49,283 nucleotides of DNA from Anaerolineae bacterium (GCA_004297445.1 SCUK01000027.1:1-49283); one strand, 5' to 3'; positions 21,492 through 30,538 are shown, counted from the first letter of the stretch. Translations and numbers: made by a program. Notes: generated by a model from the letters alone, not told the origin.

Positions 21492-23967
21492 AGTTTTGCT
21501 GGTAATAACGCGCCAGTTCGCGGCGCAACACCTTGCCGATGAACGAGCGCGGAAATTCCTCGACGAACACAATCAGTTTGGGCACCACTTCCGGCGGCAG
21601 ACGGCGCTTGCAGAAAGCAATCAGGTCTTCCGCCGGCGGACGGTCTTTGGTGGCGATGATGAAAGCGATGGGTTGGCCGGCGATGGCGACCACCGCGGCT
21701 TCTTTCACCTGCGGCACTTCAAACAGCACCTCTTCCACATCCCGCGGGAAGGCCGGTTCGCCCGGCCGGGCAGGATACCACAGGTCCGCCTTGCGGGCAA
21801 CGATGGTGAAATAACCCTCTTCGTCCATCTGGGCCACATCGCCGGTAAGCAGCCAGCCCTCGGCGGTGAGCACCCGGCGCGTGGCGGCTTCATCGTTCCA
21901 GTAGCCGCGCATCACCTGCGGGCCGCGTACCGCCAGTTCGCCGATTTGTCCCTGCGGCATCTCCTTGCCGGAATCAGTCAGCGAGACGATTTTGGCTTCG
22001 GTGCCCGGCACCGGCACGCCGATGCTGCCGACCTTGCGCAGCCCGTTGAGCGGGTTGGCGTGGGTGATGGGGCTGGCCTCGGTGAGGCCGTAGCCTTCCA
22101 CCAGGCGGCCGCGTGTCAGTTTCTCGAAGCGTTCCTGCACTTCCACCGGCAATGGCGCCGCGCCGCTGATGCAGGCGTTGATGGTATCCACGCCGAACTT
22201 GCGCACGCCGGGGTAGTTGCTCAATTCCACGTACATGTGCGGCACGCCGGGGAAAATCGTCGGGTGGTATTTCTGGATGCTCTTGAGCGTATCTTCGACC
22301 TCGAAGCGCGGCTTAAGCACCAGCGTCGCGCCCACCGCTACACCCGTATTGAGCGCCGCGGTCAGCCCGTAGGCATGCGCAAAGGGGATGACGCACAGGA
22401 AGCGTTCTTTACCTTCCTGGGCCGCAGGCATCCAGTGGCGCGCCTGCAAGGCATTGGCTGTCAGGTTGGCGTGGGTGAGCATCACGCCGCGCGGCGCAGC
22501 GGTGGTGCCGCCGGTGTACTGGATGACGGCCAGGTCCTGCGAGGCCACGTTCACATCCGGGTTGCGCGGGCTGTGCCGGTAAAGTTCCCGGTTCCACAGG
22601 CTCATCTTCGCGCCGGGGGTGAAATCCAGCCCAAGGCTCTTGCGCAGTTCAGGCTTAAATCGCAGCGCCACCTGTTTGTGCATCGGCAGGTAGTCCGCCA
22701 TGCTGGTGAACAGCACGTGTTCCAGCCGCGTTTCATCCAGCGCCCGCCGCGCCACCTCGCTGAACTGGTTAAGCGCCACCAGCAGGCGCGCCCCCGAGTC
22801 GGCCACCTCGTGCACCAGGTCGTCCGGCGGGTTGGTGGGCAGGGTGAACACCGCCACCGCGCCGGCCTTGAGCGTGCCGTAAAAGGCGATGAGCAGTTGC
22901 GGCAGGTTGGGCAGCAGCAGCATCACCCGGTCGCCGGGCTGGATGCCGCGGGCAATCAACAGGTTGGCAAAGCGGTTGGCTTCCTGGTTCAGGCGGCGGT
23001 AGGTCATGCGCAGGCCTTCGTAAATCAGCGCCCAGCGCAGCGGGTAGCGGCGCACCGCGGACCGTAACAGGTGATGCAGCGGCACGTTCGGTACGCAGAT
23101 GGTTTCCGGCACGCCTTCGTCATAGTGTTTCAACCACGGGCGGCTCTGGCGCAATGCCCCACGCGGTCCGCCGGGGATTTCCGCATCACGGTTGCGCCAG
23201 GTGCGCTCGCGGTCGTCCACGAAACTTTCGAGGGCGCGGTTGACGGCGTCGCGCCGTTCCAGCATCACCATATGGCCGGATGCGCCCAGGTTCACGTCCT
23301 CGGCGTTGGGAATGGCGCGGGCCACTTCCTCAAAGTAGCGCGCCCCGAACACACGGTCGCGCGCCCCGCGCAGCACCAGCGTGGGCGGCTGCAGGCCGCG
23401 GAACAGGCTCCAGCCGTTCCAGGTCTTGAGATTGTGATGGAACCAGCGGCGCATGGCCAGCGGCGGCGCGCCGAGCCAGCCGCGCGTGAAGGGCGCCGCA
23501 AAGCGCAGCACGGCTTCGGGCAGGTTGAGCAGAAAGCGGAATAACGGAATCAGTTTGTATTCGCCGGCCGTGGCGATGAGCACCAGGCGCGCCACCCGTT
23601 CCGGGTGTTCGGCGGCGAACTGCGCCGCCACCGCGCCGCCAAACGAATGCCCCACGAGGATGACGGGTTCTTTGGCGTCCAGCAGGTTAAGGGCTGCCAG
23701 CAGGTCGGTCTGGATGGTGGGCATATCGTAACGCCCGCCCGGTATATTGGAATCGCCGTGGCCCCGCTGGTCCAGCGCGATGACGCGGCAGTCATGCGAG
23801 AAATGGCGCAGTTGGTAACGCCACTGGGTGGCATCCCCCCCGTAGCCATGCAGGAACACGAAGGTGTGGCGTGGGAAGCCGGGATTCAGGTCAATGGCCG
23901 AAAGGCGCACCAGCGGGTCATTGGACACGCGTACTTCGCGGCGGTAGAGTTCGATATCGAGATCCAT
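21475..23967 (-). CDS. Fusion of an alpha/beta-hydrolase and an AMP-forming acyl-CoA synthetase
   Basis: An 830-residue two-domain enzyme. Residues 1-255 are an alpha/beta-hydrolase (FLHGYGGDATQW, GHSFGG with S108, D204 in RGARDRVFG, H231 in GASGHMVM). After a linker, about 295-830 are an adenylate-forming ligase: YTGGTTAAPRGVMLTH (484-499), YGLTEASP, GWLLTGDVAQMDEEGY and a C-terminal IGKVLRREL with the catalytic lysine. The ligase resembles long-chain fatty-acid-CoA ligases. The natural reading is that the hydrolase releases an acid that the ligase then activates to its CoA thioester; this is inference. It is probably cytoplasmic. The promoter at 24003-24031 drives it together with the downstream hydrolase. 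Confidence 0.9.
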   Translation of the reverse strand: MDLDIELYRREVRVSNDPLVRLSAIDLNPGFPRHTFVFLHGYGGDATQWRYQLRHFSHDCRVIALDQRGHGDSNIPGGRYDMPTIQTDLLAALNLLDAKEPVILVGHSFGGAVAAQFAAEHPERVARLVLIATAGEYKLIPLFRFLLNLPEAVLRFAAPFTRGWLGAPPLAMRRWFHHNLKTWNGWSLFRGLQPPTLVLRGARDRVFGARYFEEVARAIPNAEDVNLGASGHMVMLERRDAVNRALESFVDDRERTWRNRDAEIPGGPRGALRQSRPWLKHYDEGVPETICVPNVPLHHLLRSAVRRYPLRWALIYEGLRMTYRRLNQEANRFANLLIARGIQPGDRVMLLLPNLPQLLIAFYGTLKAGAVAVFTLPTNPPDDLVHEVADSGARLLVALNQFSEVARRALDETRLEHVLFTSMADYLPMHKQVALRFKPELRKSLGLDFTPGAKMSLWNRELYRHSPRNPDVNVASQDLAVIQYTGGTTAAPRGVMLTHANLTANALQARHWMPAAQEGKERFLCVIPFAHAYGLTAALNTGVAVGATLVLKPRFEVEDTLKSIQKYHPTIFPGVPHMYVELSNYPGVRKFGVDTINACISGAAPLPVEVQERFEKLTRGRLVEGYGLTEASPITHANPLNGLRKVGSIGVPVPGTEAKIVSLTDSGKEMPQGQIGELAVRGPQVMRGYWNDEAATRRVLTAEGWLLTGDVAQMDEEGYFTIVARKADLWYPARPGEPAFPRDVEEVLFEVPQVKEAAVVAIAGQPIAFIIATKDRPPAEDLIAFCKRRLPPEVVPKLIVFVEEFPRSFIGKVLRRELARYYQQNYADRN

Positions 23968-24002
23968 GAGGCCAAACCCCTGTGCGGGTGGTGGATTGTT
24001 CT

Positions 24003-24031
24003 ATTGTAACGAATGCCGATGGGAAGGTAAA
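24003..24031 (-). promoter_or_regulatory. Promoter of the hydrolase/ligase fusion operon
   Basis: On the minus strand TTTACC (-35), a 17-base spacer and TACAAT (-10) precede the ATG at 23967 by about 35 bases. Confidence 0.55.
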
Positions 24032-24072
24032 CCGGGAATTGGCATGGACAAAGTCAACTCGGTGCCGCTTTT

Positions 24073-24948
24073 TCAGTCTTTGCTCGCGTAAAACCCCAGA
24101 TGGTTCGCCACCGGCCGCAGGTTGCCCGGCAGGCCGCCATGAATCGGGGAGTTCAGCACGCGCGGCTGGCCGTCCGATCCCTGCACCACCAGCGTGCTGC
24201 TGCCGCCGCCATCCAGGTTCACCGCGTCATACGCCTTGAGTTCCACGAACAGCGCCGCCAGTTCCGTGAGCGTCATGCCTTCGCTGTAGCCGTCCTGGCG
24301 GCCGTCCACCACGATGAGGATGAGCGTGTTGCCGGAGGGGTTCACGCCGACCGCGGTGCGCGGCTGGGGGGTATTGCCGAGGTCCGGCTGAGCGCTGCCG
24401 TTGTTCACCAGCAGCCGGTTGCCGGAGAGCGTCATATGCACCCGGCCGACCTCACCGCCCACCACCACGCGGTTGGTGCGCAGGATGTGCAGCGGGATTT
24501 CCTGGCTGGTGGACTCGGAATACACCTCGCCGTTGTGCGCCGCCAGTCCCAGCGGGTCAACCGGGTCGCCCGCGTCCGGTTCGTAGCCCATCGGCCCGTA
24601 GTCATGCCAGGGGCGGAAGGCGTCGCCATTAATGGCGAGTTGCAGGTCGAAGTCTTCCAGGAACTCGGCGGTGGTGCGGGCGTTCACGGCGCGCTCTTCG
24701 CCGGGGTTGTCCGGCGGCGTCACAAACGGCTTGATGCCATCCGCCTGCAAATTGATGGTGACAATGTGAATGACCATGGGACGTGGAGATTGCGTCACGC
24801 GTCGCTCGTACGTCACGCCCTTGAAGAGTGTCTCTGTGGTGGGCTCAGGCTGCTGGGCGAGGATGGCACGCGGGATGGACAGGTCACAGGCAAGCGAAAC
24901 GATCAGCAGGGCGGCTGTGAGCAGAGAAATTCTGGTTCTCGGTTTCAT
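24073..24948 (-). CDS. Exported phosphodiester glycosidase-family (NAGPA-like, DUF2233) protein
   Basis: A 291-residue exported protein. An N-terminal hydrophobic signal (about 7-22) is followed by a domain of the phosphodiester glycosidase family related to mammalian uncovering enzyme. Family landmarks are LAINGDAFRPW, PRTAVGVNPSGNTLILIVVDGR, YDAVNLDGGGSSTLVV and a final VANHLGFY. Bacterial members are linked to cell-envelope polysaccharide or exopolysaccharide turnover; the substrate is unknown. The signal could be a lipoprotein signal ending at SLAC, but it is a poor lipobox. The ATG at 24948 lies 15 bases after a TACAAT box, so the leader is very short. The longer upstream frame was rejected. 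Confidence 0.85.
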   Translation of the reverse strand: MKPRTRISLLTAALLIVSLACDLSIPRAILAQQPEPTTETLFKGVTYERRVTQSPRPMVIHIVTINLQADGIKPFVTPPDNPGEERAVNARTTAEFLEDFDLQLAINGDAFRPWHDYGPMGYEPDAGDPVDPLGLAAHNGEVYSESTSQEIPLHILRTNRVVVGGEVGRVHMTLSGNRLLVNNGSAQPDLGNTPQPRTAVGVNPSGNTLILIVVDGRQDGYSEGMTLTELAALFVELKAYDAVNLDGGGSSTLVVQGSDGQPRVLNSPIHGGLPGNLRPVANHLGFYASKD

Positions 24949-25076
24949 TGTGGGCCAGACCGCATTGTACCCGCCCCCGGGCGCGGCGGGGTTCATCCCT
25001 TTGGGGGATTTGGAGAGTTCGGTCTGCTAAAATTGCTCCTTGCGTCTACCTCACCGTCAGGAGACTTCCCCACACT

Positions 25077-25970
25077 ATGCGTTCGCCCCGCGCCATTGCC
25101 ATCCTTGAAGGTCTCGCCGCCACCCTCATCTGGGCGTCCTCCTATGTGCTAGTCAAAATCCTGGTCGCCGATATCGGCCCGCTCACGCTGGCCGGGCTGC
25201 GCTATTTCCTGGGCTTCCTCCTGCTGCTGCCGTTCCTGCGGCGCGGGCGCGGCGTGCAGGGCATCTCTCGCCGCACCTGGCTGGACCTTTCGCTGGCCGG
25301 TCTGGCGGCCTACACCGTGGGCAACGGCGCGATGTATGCCGGGCTCAAGCATCTTTCCCCCACCACCGTCACGTTCCTCGTCGGCATCGTGCCGCTGTTC
25401 ATCCTGTTCCTCGGCATCTTCTTCCTCAAAGAAGTGCCAACCTGGATTCAGGTCGTGGGCGTGTTCGTCACGCTGGGCGGCAACGCCGTCTACTTCATCA
25501 ATGGCCTCGACGCCGGCGAGCCGCTGGGCATCGCCTGGGTGGCGCTGGGCGTGGTGGGCTTCACCGCGTTCGGTATTTTGGGCCGCAAGGTCGCCAAGGC
25601 GCGCAGCGCCGGCACGCTGGCCCTCACCACCATCCCGCTGGGGGTGGGCGGCGCGGTCACGCTGGCGCTGGCTCTGCCGCTGGAAGGCGTGCCGGTCTTA
25701 ACCCCGCAGGCGGTGGGCATCCTGTTCTGGCTGGCGGCGGTCAACACCGCTCTGGCCTACTTGCTGTACAACCACGCTCTCAAGACCATCACCGCGCTGG
25801 AGATGAACGTACTGCTCAACCTCTCACCGCTTGCCACGGCCCTGCTTTCATTTTGGATGCTGGGCGACCGCGCCACGCCCGCCGAACTGCTCGGCATCGG
25901 GCTGATGATTTTCGGCGTGTCGCTGGTGCAGGTCAGGAAGTCGGGGAGTGCAGTAGTGGCCGAAGTCTAG
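25077..25970 (+). CDS. EamA-family (DMT superfamily) transporter
   Basis: A 297-residue membrane protein with ten predicted helices in two EamA repeats. The first repeat begins LEGLAATLIWASSYVLVK and includes FLVGIVPLFILFLGIFFLKE. The second begins GIAWVALGVVGFTAFGILGRK and includes MNVLLNLSPLATALLSFWMLGD, with the usual Pro and Glu/Asp positions. These export metabolites or amino acids; the substrate is unknown. The ATG at 25077 is preceded by CAGGAGAC, and a TAAAAT box lies about 44 bases upstream. It diverges from the phosphodiester glycosidase gene. Confidence 0.9.
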   Translation: MRSPRAIAILEGLAATLIWASSYVLVKILVADIGPLTLAGLRYFLGFLLLLPFLRRGRGVQGISRRTWLDLSLAGLAAYTVGNGAMYAGLKHLSPTTVTFLVGIVPLFILFLGIFFLKEVPTWIQVVGVFVTLGGNAVYFINGLDAGEPLGIAWVALGVVGFTAFGILGRKVAKARSAGTLALTTIPLGVGGAVTLALALPLEGVPVLTPQAVGILFWLAAVNTALAYLLYNHALKTITALEMNVLLNLSPLATALLSFWMLGDRATPAELLGIGLMIFGVSLVQVRKSGSAVVAEV

Positions 25971-25975
25971 CAGAA

Positions 25976-26003
25976 TCAAAAAGGCACAGGGTTTCTCTGT
26001 GCC
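25976..26003 (-). terminator. Terminator between EamA and yqhQ genes
   Basis: GGCACAG (25983-25989) pairs with CTGTGCC (25997-26003). On the minus strand the stem is followed by TTTTTGATT, so it terminates the yqhQ transcript; it may also act on the plus strand. Confidence 0.6.
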
Positions 26004-26030
26004 TCCGTGTCTCTGCGATGAATAACAAAC

Positions 26031-26921
26031 TCAAACAACCTGCGGCTGTTCCCCCCTTCGCATCTCCTCAAACGCCTTTATCGCCACTTCCAGAATCGCC
26101 GCGTCGGGCTCGGCGGTGGTCAGGCGTTGCAGCGCCAGGTTGGGCTTAATCAGCAGGCGCACCAGCGGGTTGCCCAGGTGGTTAGCCGTCCAGCGGATGT
26201 ATTCGTAGGCCAGGCTCGCCAGCACCGGGATGAGCGCCAGGCGGGTGAGCAGGCGCACGGCCAGGCTCGGCATCGGCCCCAGCAACGAGAACAGCAAAAT
26301 CGAAAAAATGACCACCGTCAGCAGGAAGGCGGTACCGCAGCGCGGGTGTTCCAGCGGGAACTTCGCCACCGATTCTGGCGTCAATTCCGCGCCGGCCTCG
26401 AAAGCATTGATGGTCTTGTGCTCCGCGCCGTGGTAACGGTACACGCGCTTAATGTCTTCCATCCGGCCGATGGACCAGATGTAGCCGATGAGGATGACCA
26501 GCCGCACGATGCCCTCCGCCAGGTTGGCGACCCACGGCCCGGCATTCAGCCACTGCCCGGTGAAATGCCCGGCGGTGGCGGGCAGCATGAAGAACAACAG
26601 CACCGCAAACGCCAGCGACGCGCCCAGCGTGAGGTACAGCGCCGGTCCTTCCAGCTTCACATCGTCTTCTTCGCCCTGCACGTTGGCGGAAATCGTCAGG
26701 GCGCGCATGCCCAGCCCCAGCGCGTCCCACAGGATGACCAGACCGCGCAGGAACGGCAGTTTTGCCCACTTTGCCCGGTAGATCCCGCTCAGTTGCTCGG
26801 TGTGCACGCGGATTACCCCATCCGGCGCGCGCATCGCAATCGCGACGGACTGGCCGCCGCGCATCATCACGCCTTCGATGACGGCCTGGCCGCCGTAGGT
26901 GGGGAGGGGGGAGTTTGCCAT
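26031..26921 (-). CDS. yqhQ: DUF1385 (YqhQ) membrane protein
   Basis: A 296-residue membrane protein of the DUF1385/YqhQ family. The start has the signature YGGQAVIEGVMMRGG. The centre carries RVYRYHGAEHKTINAFEAG, with conserved His and Glu suggesting a metal site, followed by HPRCGTAFLL, and there are about five hydrophobic segments. The family has been tied to protein quality control or metal-dependent chemistry, but no reaction is established. It is a single gene between a terminator and the M20 peptidase. Confidence 0.88.
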   Translation of the reverse strand: MANSPLPTYGGQAVIEGVMMRGGQSVAIAMRAPDGVIRVHTEQLSGIYRAKWAKLPFLRGLVILWDALGLGMRALTISANVQGEEDDVKLEGPALYLTLGASLAFAVLLFFMLPATAGHFTGQWLNAGPWVANLAEGIVRLVILIGYIWSIGRMEDIKRVYRYHGAEHKTINAFEAGAELTPESVAKFPLEHPRCGTAFLLTVVIFSILLFSLLGPMPSLAVRLLTRLALIPVLASLAYEYIRWTANHLGNPLVRLLIKPNLALQRLTTAEPDAAILEVAIKAFEEMRRGEQPQVV

Positions 26922-27006
26922 GGGTTTCGCGGTTTCCTTGTTCTAAGAGCAACGAGGCGTCAAGGGTGTCCTCGGCGCCTCGCCAACTCGTTGACCTGTA
27001 ACTTTC

Positions 27007-28380
27007 TTACAGGTTATGGAAGAAATGTATCAGCGCCTCGATGCCTTTGTACCACGGGCCGAGGGTGAGTTTTTCGTTGGGCGCGTGCAGGTTGTCGTCC
27101 GGCAGGCCGAAACCGGTCAGCACCGAGTCGATGCCCAGTTCTTCCTTCATCTGGTACACCACCGGCACGCTGCCGCCCTCACGCCGGAAGAGCGGGCGTT
27201 TGCCCCACACGCTTTGCATCGCTTTGGAGAGCGCCTTCACGCCATCCGAATCGCGTGAGGTGATCGAGGCCGGGTTGCCGCTGGTGATTTGTTTCACCGA
27301 CCAGGTGACCGCCGAGCGGGCGTTCTGCTCCATGTACTTGATAAGCGATTTCTCGACATCGTCCGGGTGCTGGTTCGGCACCAGGCGGGTGGAAATCTTC
27401 GCCATCGCCTTGGCAGGCAGCACCGTTTTGGCACCCTCGCCGGTGAAGCCGGAGAGCAGGCCGTTCACTTCCAGCGTGGGGCGCGCCCCGGTGTGTTCCA
27501 CGGGCGAATAGCCCTTCTCGCCCCACAGCATCGGCACGCCGGTGTGCTTCATATAGTAGGCTTCATCCGTGGGCAGGCGGCCGAGTTCGGCGCGTTCTTC
27601 GGCATCCAGCGCCTGCACCTTGTCGTAGAAGCCAGGCAGTGTGATGTGGCCGTTGGCGTCGTGCATGCCGGCAATGAGCCGGGCCAGTTCGGCGGCCGGG
27701 TTGAGCACAGAGCCGCCATAGATGCCGGAGTGCAGGTCGTGGTCTGGCCCGCTGACGTGGACTTCAAAATAGGCAAGGCCGCGCAGCCCATAGATGATAG
27801 CGGGCAGGTCCTCGCCCAAAATGCCGCCGTCCGGGTTCAGGGCGAAATCGGCTGTCAGCAGGTCTTTGTTGTCGCGAATCACCTTCAGCAGGTTGGGCGA
27901 GCCAATCTCTTCCTCGCCTTCAATCAGCCACTTGATGTTGACCGGCAGGCCGCCGTGCTTCATCACCGCTTCCACGGCGTGCAGGCTGGCCATGACCTGG
28001 CCCTTCATGTCCGAAGCGCCGCGGCCATACAGCTTGCCGTCCCGCAGGGTGGGCTCGTAGGGCGGGGTGTGCCACAGGTCCAGCGGTTCGGCGGGCTGCA
28101 CGTCGTAGTGCCCGTAGATGATGACGGTGGGCTTGTCCGGCCCGGCGTGCAGGTGGTCGGCATACAGCACCGGGTGGCGCGGGGTTTCAATCAGCCGGAT
28201 ATTCTCCATGCCGATGGCCTTGAGCTTCTTCTGCACATGCTCGGCGGCGCGGCGGATGTCAGCCACATAATTCGGGTCCGTGGACACAGACGGAATCTTC
28301 ACCAGCTCGATAAGGTCGTTGACATAGCGTTCGTGCTGGCTGCGGGCGTATTCAATGGCGGCGGTGCGGTTGTCGATCAT
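27007..28380 (-). CDS. M20-family dipeptidase/metallopeptidase
   Basis: A 457-residue zinc-dependent dipeptidase of the M20/carnosinase type. Metal ligands and catalytic residues are seen at GHYDVQP (H91), GRGASDMKG (D124), EGEEEIGS (E157-E158 region), NPDG and a late DDNLHAPNE. The lid domain lies between about 210 and 370. It hydrolyses short peptides in the cytosol; specificity is unknown. A TACAAT box and an AAGGA ribosome-binding site precede the ATG. A small perfect hairpin (ACCTGTAA and TTACAGGT, 26994-27014) covers the stop codon. Confidence 0.92.
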   Translation of the reverse strand: MIDNRTAAIEYARSQHERYVNDLIELVKIPSVSTDPNYVADIRRAAEHVQKKLKAIGMENIRLIETPRHPVLYADHLHAGPDKPTVIIYGHYDVQPAEPLDLWHTPPYEPTLRDGKLYGRGASDMKGQVMASLHAVEAVMKHGGLPVNIKWLIEGEEEIGSPNLLKVIRDNKDLLTADFALNPDGGILGEDLPAIIYGLRGLAYFEVHVSGPDHDLHSGIYGGSVLNPAAELARLIAGMHDANGHITLPGFYDKVQALDAEERAELGRLPTDEAYYMKHTGVPMLWGEKGYSPVEHTGARPTLEVNGLLSGFTGEGAKTVLPAKAMAKISTRLVPNQHPDDVEKSLIKYMEQNARSAVTWSVKQITSGNPASITSRDSDGVKALSKAMQSVWGKRPLFRREGGSVPVVYQMKEELGIDSVLTGFGLPDDNLHAPNEKLTLGPWYKGIEALIHFFHNL

Positions 28381-28488
28381 GTCTGATCCTTGGAACGGAA
28401 ATGGTAACTGGTAAATTGTAATTGATTTTGGCGGACCGGCTGGCGCAGATGCAAACCGAATTCGTTGCGATGGCGGCGAAATGACCGG

Positions 28489-29046
28489 TCAGGCCTTGAC
28501 TTTCCACTTCAGGTACAGCGCCACTTCACCATCGGTGAGGTCCGAATTGGAGTAAAGCGACAGGTCAACCCCCTCTACTCTAAATCCGTGCTTGCGGTAG
28601 AAATTCAGCGCCGGGACGTTCATATTCTGCGCCTCCAGCGCCACCGTGCGGAACTGCTTTTCGACGGCAAGTTGTTGCACAGCCTGTATCAACTGACTGC
28701 CCATGCCCTGCCCGCGCAGGCCGTTCTGCACGTGCAGTTCCCACAGCCAGAGGGTGTTGTTCCACTCGCGCCGCTCACAAATGGCGATGCCCACCATCTG
28801 TCCATCCTCCCACGCGCCAAACGAAAGGCCCTGGGCCACGAAGTCCGGGTACAGGCTTTCCAGCTCTTCTTCGGCATCAAACAGCTTTACATAAGGCTGA
28901 GGCAGGTCTTCCAGTGTCAGCGTGATGCGGGTTTCAGTCTCGCTTTCGGATTTTTCCACCCGGTAGCGCTGTTCGGTGCGATAGCCGCTAATTAAGCGCC
29001 GGCACTCGGCAAGGGGAAGTTCAGTGAGCCGGGCGATGCGCGCCAT
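28489..29046 (-). CDS. GNAT-family N-acetyltransferase
   Basis: A 185-residue acetyltransferase. The acetyl-CoA site is LRGQGMGSQLIQAVQQLA (R/Q-x-x-G-x-G/A), preceded by the strand LWLWELHVQ and followed by VALEAQNMNVPALNFYRKHGF. The substrate is unknown. The ATG overlaps the stop codon of the upstream lipoprotein gene (TGATG), so it is the third gene of a tightly coupled operon with two paralogous lipoproteins. The N-terminal 40 residues before the GNAT core are charged and may contact the substrate. Confidence 0.88.
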   Translation of the reverse strand: MARIARLTELPLAECRRLISGYRTEQRYRVEKSESETETRITLTLEDLPQPYVKLFDAEEELESLYPDFVAQGLSFGAWEDGQMVGIAICERREWNNTLWLWELHVQNGLRGQGMGSQLIQAVQQLAVEKQFRTVALEAQNMNVPALNFYRKHGFRVEGVDLSLYSNSDLTDGEVALYLKWKVKA

Positions 29047-29726
29047 CAATGGTCTCCGGAAACAAAATCGTTGAAAGGCTTGCCGTTGAAGGTGATGTTC
29101 ACCACGAAGGGTTCGGCGGCCTTGTTGGCGGTGGCGCGCACCTGGGCGCGCATGCGGTCCCATTGGCAATAATCATCCTTGTTCTTGATCACCGTGCCGC
29201 TGGCTTCCACCTCCACATGGTTGTTGCTGGTGTTCAGGGTGATGCTGTTGATGTTAATGTTCGATGGGCCAATCGGGTTTTCCAACCCGCCAACGTAAGG
29301 CTGGGGATTGTTGAACAGCAGGGTTAACGCGGTCTCCACATCCTTCACCGGGTCGCCGGTTTTCAGGTATCCCGTTGAAAACGCCACGGCCCGGTCACCG
29401 CAGTCCTTGCGATCACCGCCGCCCACGATGAAGTAATAGATAAGGATGGCGTTCGGGTCAATGCCCGCCCAGGGGGTTGCTGTGGCGGTGAATTCCGGGG
29501 TGGGGGTCTCCGTCTGTGTGGGCTGGAGGGTGAACGTGGGAGTCAGGGTCAGCGTGGCGGTGGGCGGCGCGGCCGTGAAGGTCGGCGTCCAGGATGCTGC
29601 CTGCTCGGTGAGTAACTGGCTTATGACTGCCTGCACCTGTTCTGCGGAGGCAGTGGGCGCAGGCGGCGCGGCGCATGCCCCCAGCGCAAAAACCAGCAAA
29701 ATGGAAAGTATGGTTGAACGGCTCAT
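29046..29726 (-). CDS. Lipoprotein with Thr/Pro linker and a GerMN-like domain (paralog 2)
   Basis: A 226-residue lipoprotein. The signal ends in ALGAC (C18). A Thr/Pro/Ala-rich linker spans about 45-85, then a folded domain (about 90-226) starts ILIYYFIVGGGDRKDCGD. It includes DPVKDVETALTLLF and VEVEASGTVI, and ends with VNITFNGKPFNDFVSGDH. It is clearly paralogous to the upstream gene, whose C-terminus is VEISLNDRPFNDWASADH, with the same two cysteines (CGD and C-Q/G-WD). The domain resembles GerMN-type sporulation/germination domains, at low certainty. It overlaps its neighbours by four bases and one base. Confidence 0.75.
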   Translation of the reverse strand: MSRSTILSILLVFALGACAAPPAPTASAEQVQAVISQLLTEQAASWTPTFTAAPPTATLTLTPTFTLQPTQTETPTPEFTATATPWAGIDPNAILIYYFIVGGGDRKDCGDRAVAFSTGYLKTGDPVKDVETALTLLFNNPQPYVGGLENPIGPSNININSITLNTSNNHVEVEASGTVIKNKDDYCQWDRMRAQVRATANKAAEPFVVNITFNGKPFNDFVSGDH

Positions 29727-30361
29727 GGGTGGTCTGCCGAGGCCCAGTCATTGAACGGTCGGTCATTCAGGCTGATTTCGACCTGATTGCCGCCGGCAGC
29801 CGCACGGGCCGTCTCGTTGGCAACCGCCCGTATCTGGTCCCAGCCGCAGCCTTTCTCCGGCCTCGTCATCGTCCCGGTGGTTTCCACATGAATCTCTGTC
29901 TCTCCCCAATACACGGCCGTGACTGCAATACTGCTGGCATACAGCGGGTCGAACAGGCCGTACGGGTACTTGCCCTTGGTGGTGAAAAAGAATTCCATAA
30001 CAGTACGTACATCCGCGAGTGGATCGCCGGAAGGCTGGACATTGAGGCGTACGGGCACGAGCGTGTCGCCACAGCCCACCGGTCCGCCGGTGTTTTCGCG
30101 TAGCAGATAGATGACCAGGCTCGGGTCGTCACTCGCCACCAGCGTGACAGAAGGTTCCAGCGTGGGACTTGCCGTTGCAGACGGCTCAACCGTGGCCGTT
30201 GCCGTTGGCCGCGTCTCCGTGGCTGAAGGGAGCGGAATTTGGGTTGGCGCAACCGTGGCGGTAGCCGTTGGGCTGGCGGGCTCTGACGGGACCATCGCAG
30301 CGCTCGCACAGCCTGCCAGCAACAGGGCCAACAGTGTAATCAATAAGGTGTTTCGGTGCAT
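29723..30361 (-). CDS. Lipoprotein with Thr/Pro linker and a GerMN-like domain (paralog 1)
   Basis: A 212-residue lipoprotein, first gene of the three-gene operon. Lipobox LAGC (C18), a long Ala/Thr/Pro linker (about 24-72), then a folded domain beginning LVIYLLRENTGGPVGCGD. It continues DPLADVRTVMEFFF and IHVETTGTM, and ends WDQIRAVANETARAA...ISLNDRPFNDWASADH. It shares about a dozen fixed positions with the next gene, so the pair arose by tandem duplication. It is anchored outside the cytoplasmic membrane. Function unknown. Confidence 0.75.
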   Translation of the reverse strand: MHRNTLLITLLALLLAGCASAAMVPSEPASPTATATVAPTQIPLPSATETRPTATATVEPSATASPTLEPSVTLVASDDPSLVIYLLRENTGGPVGCGDTLVPVRLNVQPSGDPLADVRTVMEFFFTTKGKYPYGLFDPLYASSIAVTAVYWGETEIHVETTGTMTRPEKGCGWDQIRAVANETARAAAGGNQVEISLNDRPFNDWASADHP

Positions 30362-30491
30362 CTATGAATCCTCTGCGTCCTCAATCAAACACCCTATTAT
30401 ACGCCTGACGGATTGGAAAGCCCCTGTATACCTTCCCCGGCGGGTTTGCCGAGCAACCCGTGCTGAAGGCTGAACACAGCAAATGAATGTC

Positions 30492-30521
30492 AAAGCGGCG
30501 GGAGAGTTTTCCCGCCGCTTT
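30492..30521 (-). terminator. Intrinsic terminator after the YHYH gene
   Basis: AAAGCGGCGGGA, a six-base loop and TCCCGCCGCTTT form a perfect 12-bp stem beginning 17 bases beyond the YHYH stop codon. Confidence 0.8.
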
Positions 30522-30538
30522 GGTTGGATGTTGAGATT

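Noticed and set aside
21466-23067. A 533-codon plus-strand frame opposite the hydrolase/ligase fusion
   Set aside because: His/Gln/Arg-rich translation without motifs; mirror frame of the real ligase gene.
27289-28386. A 365-codon plus-strand frame opposite the M20 peptidase
   Set aside because: The minus strand carries all M20 metal ligands in order; the plus frame has none of any family.
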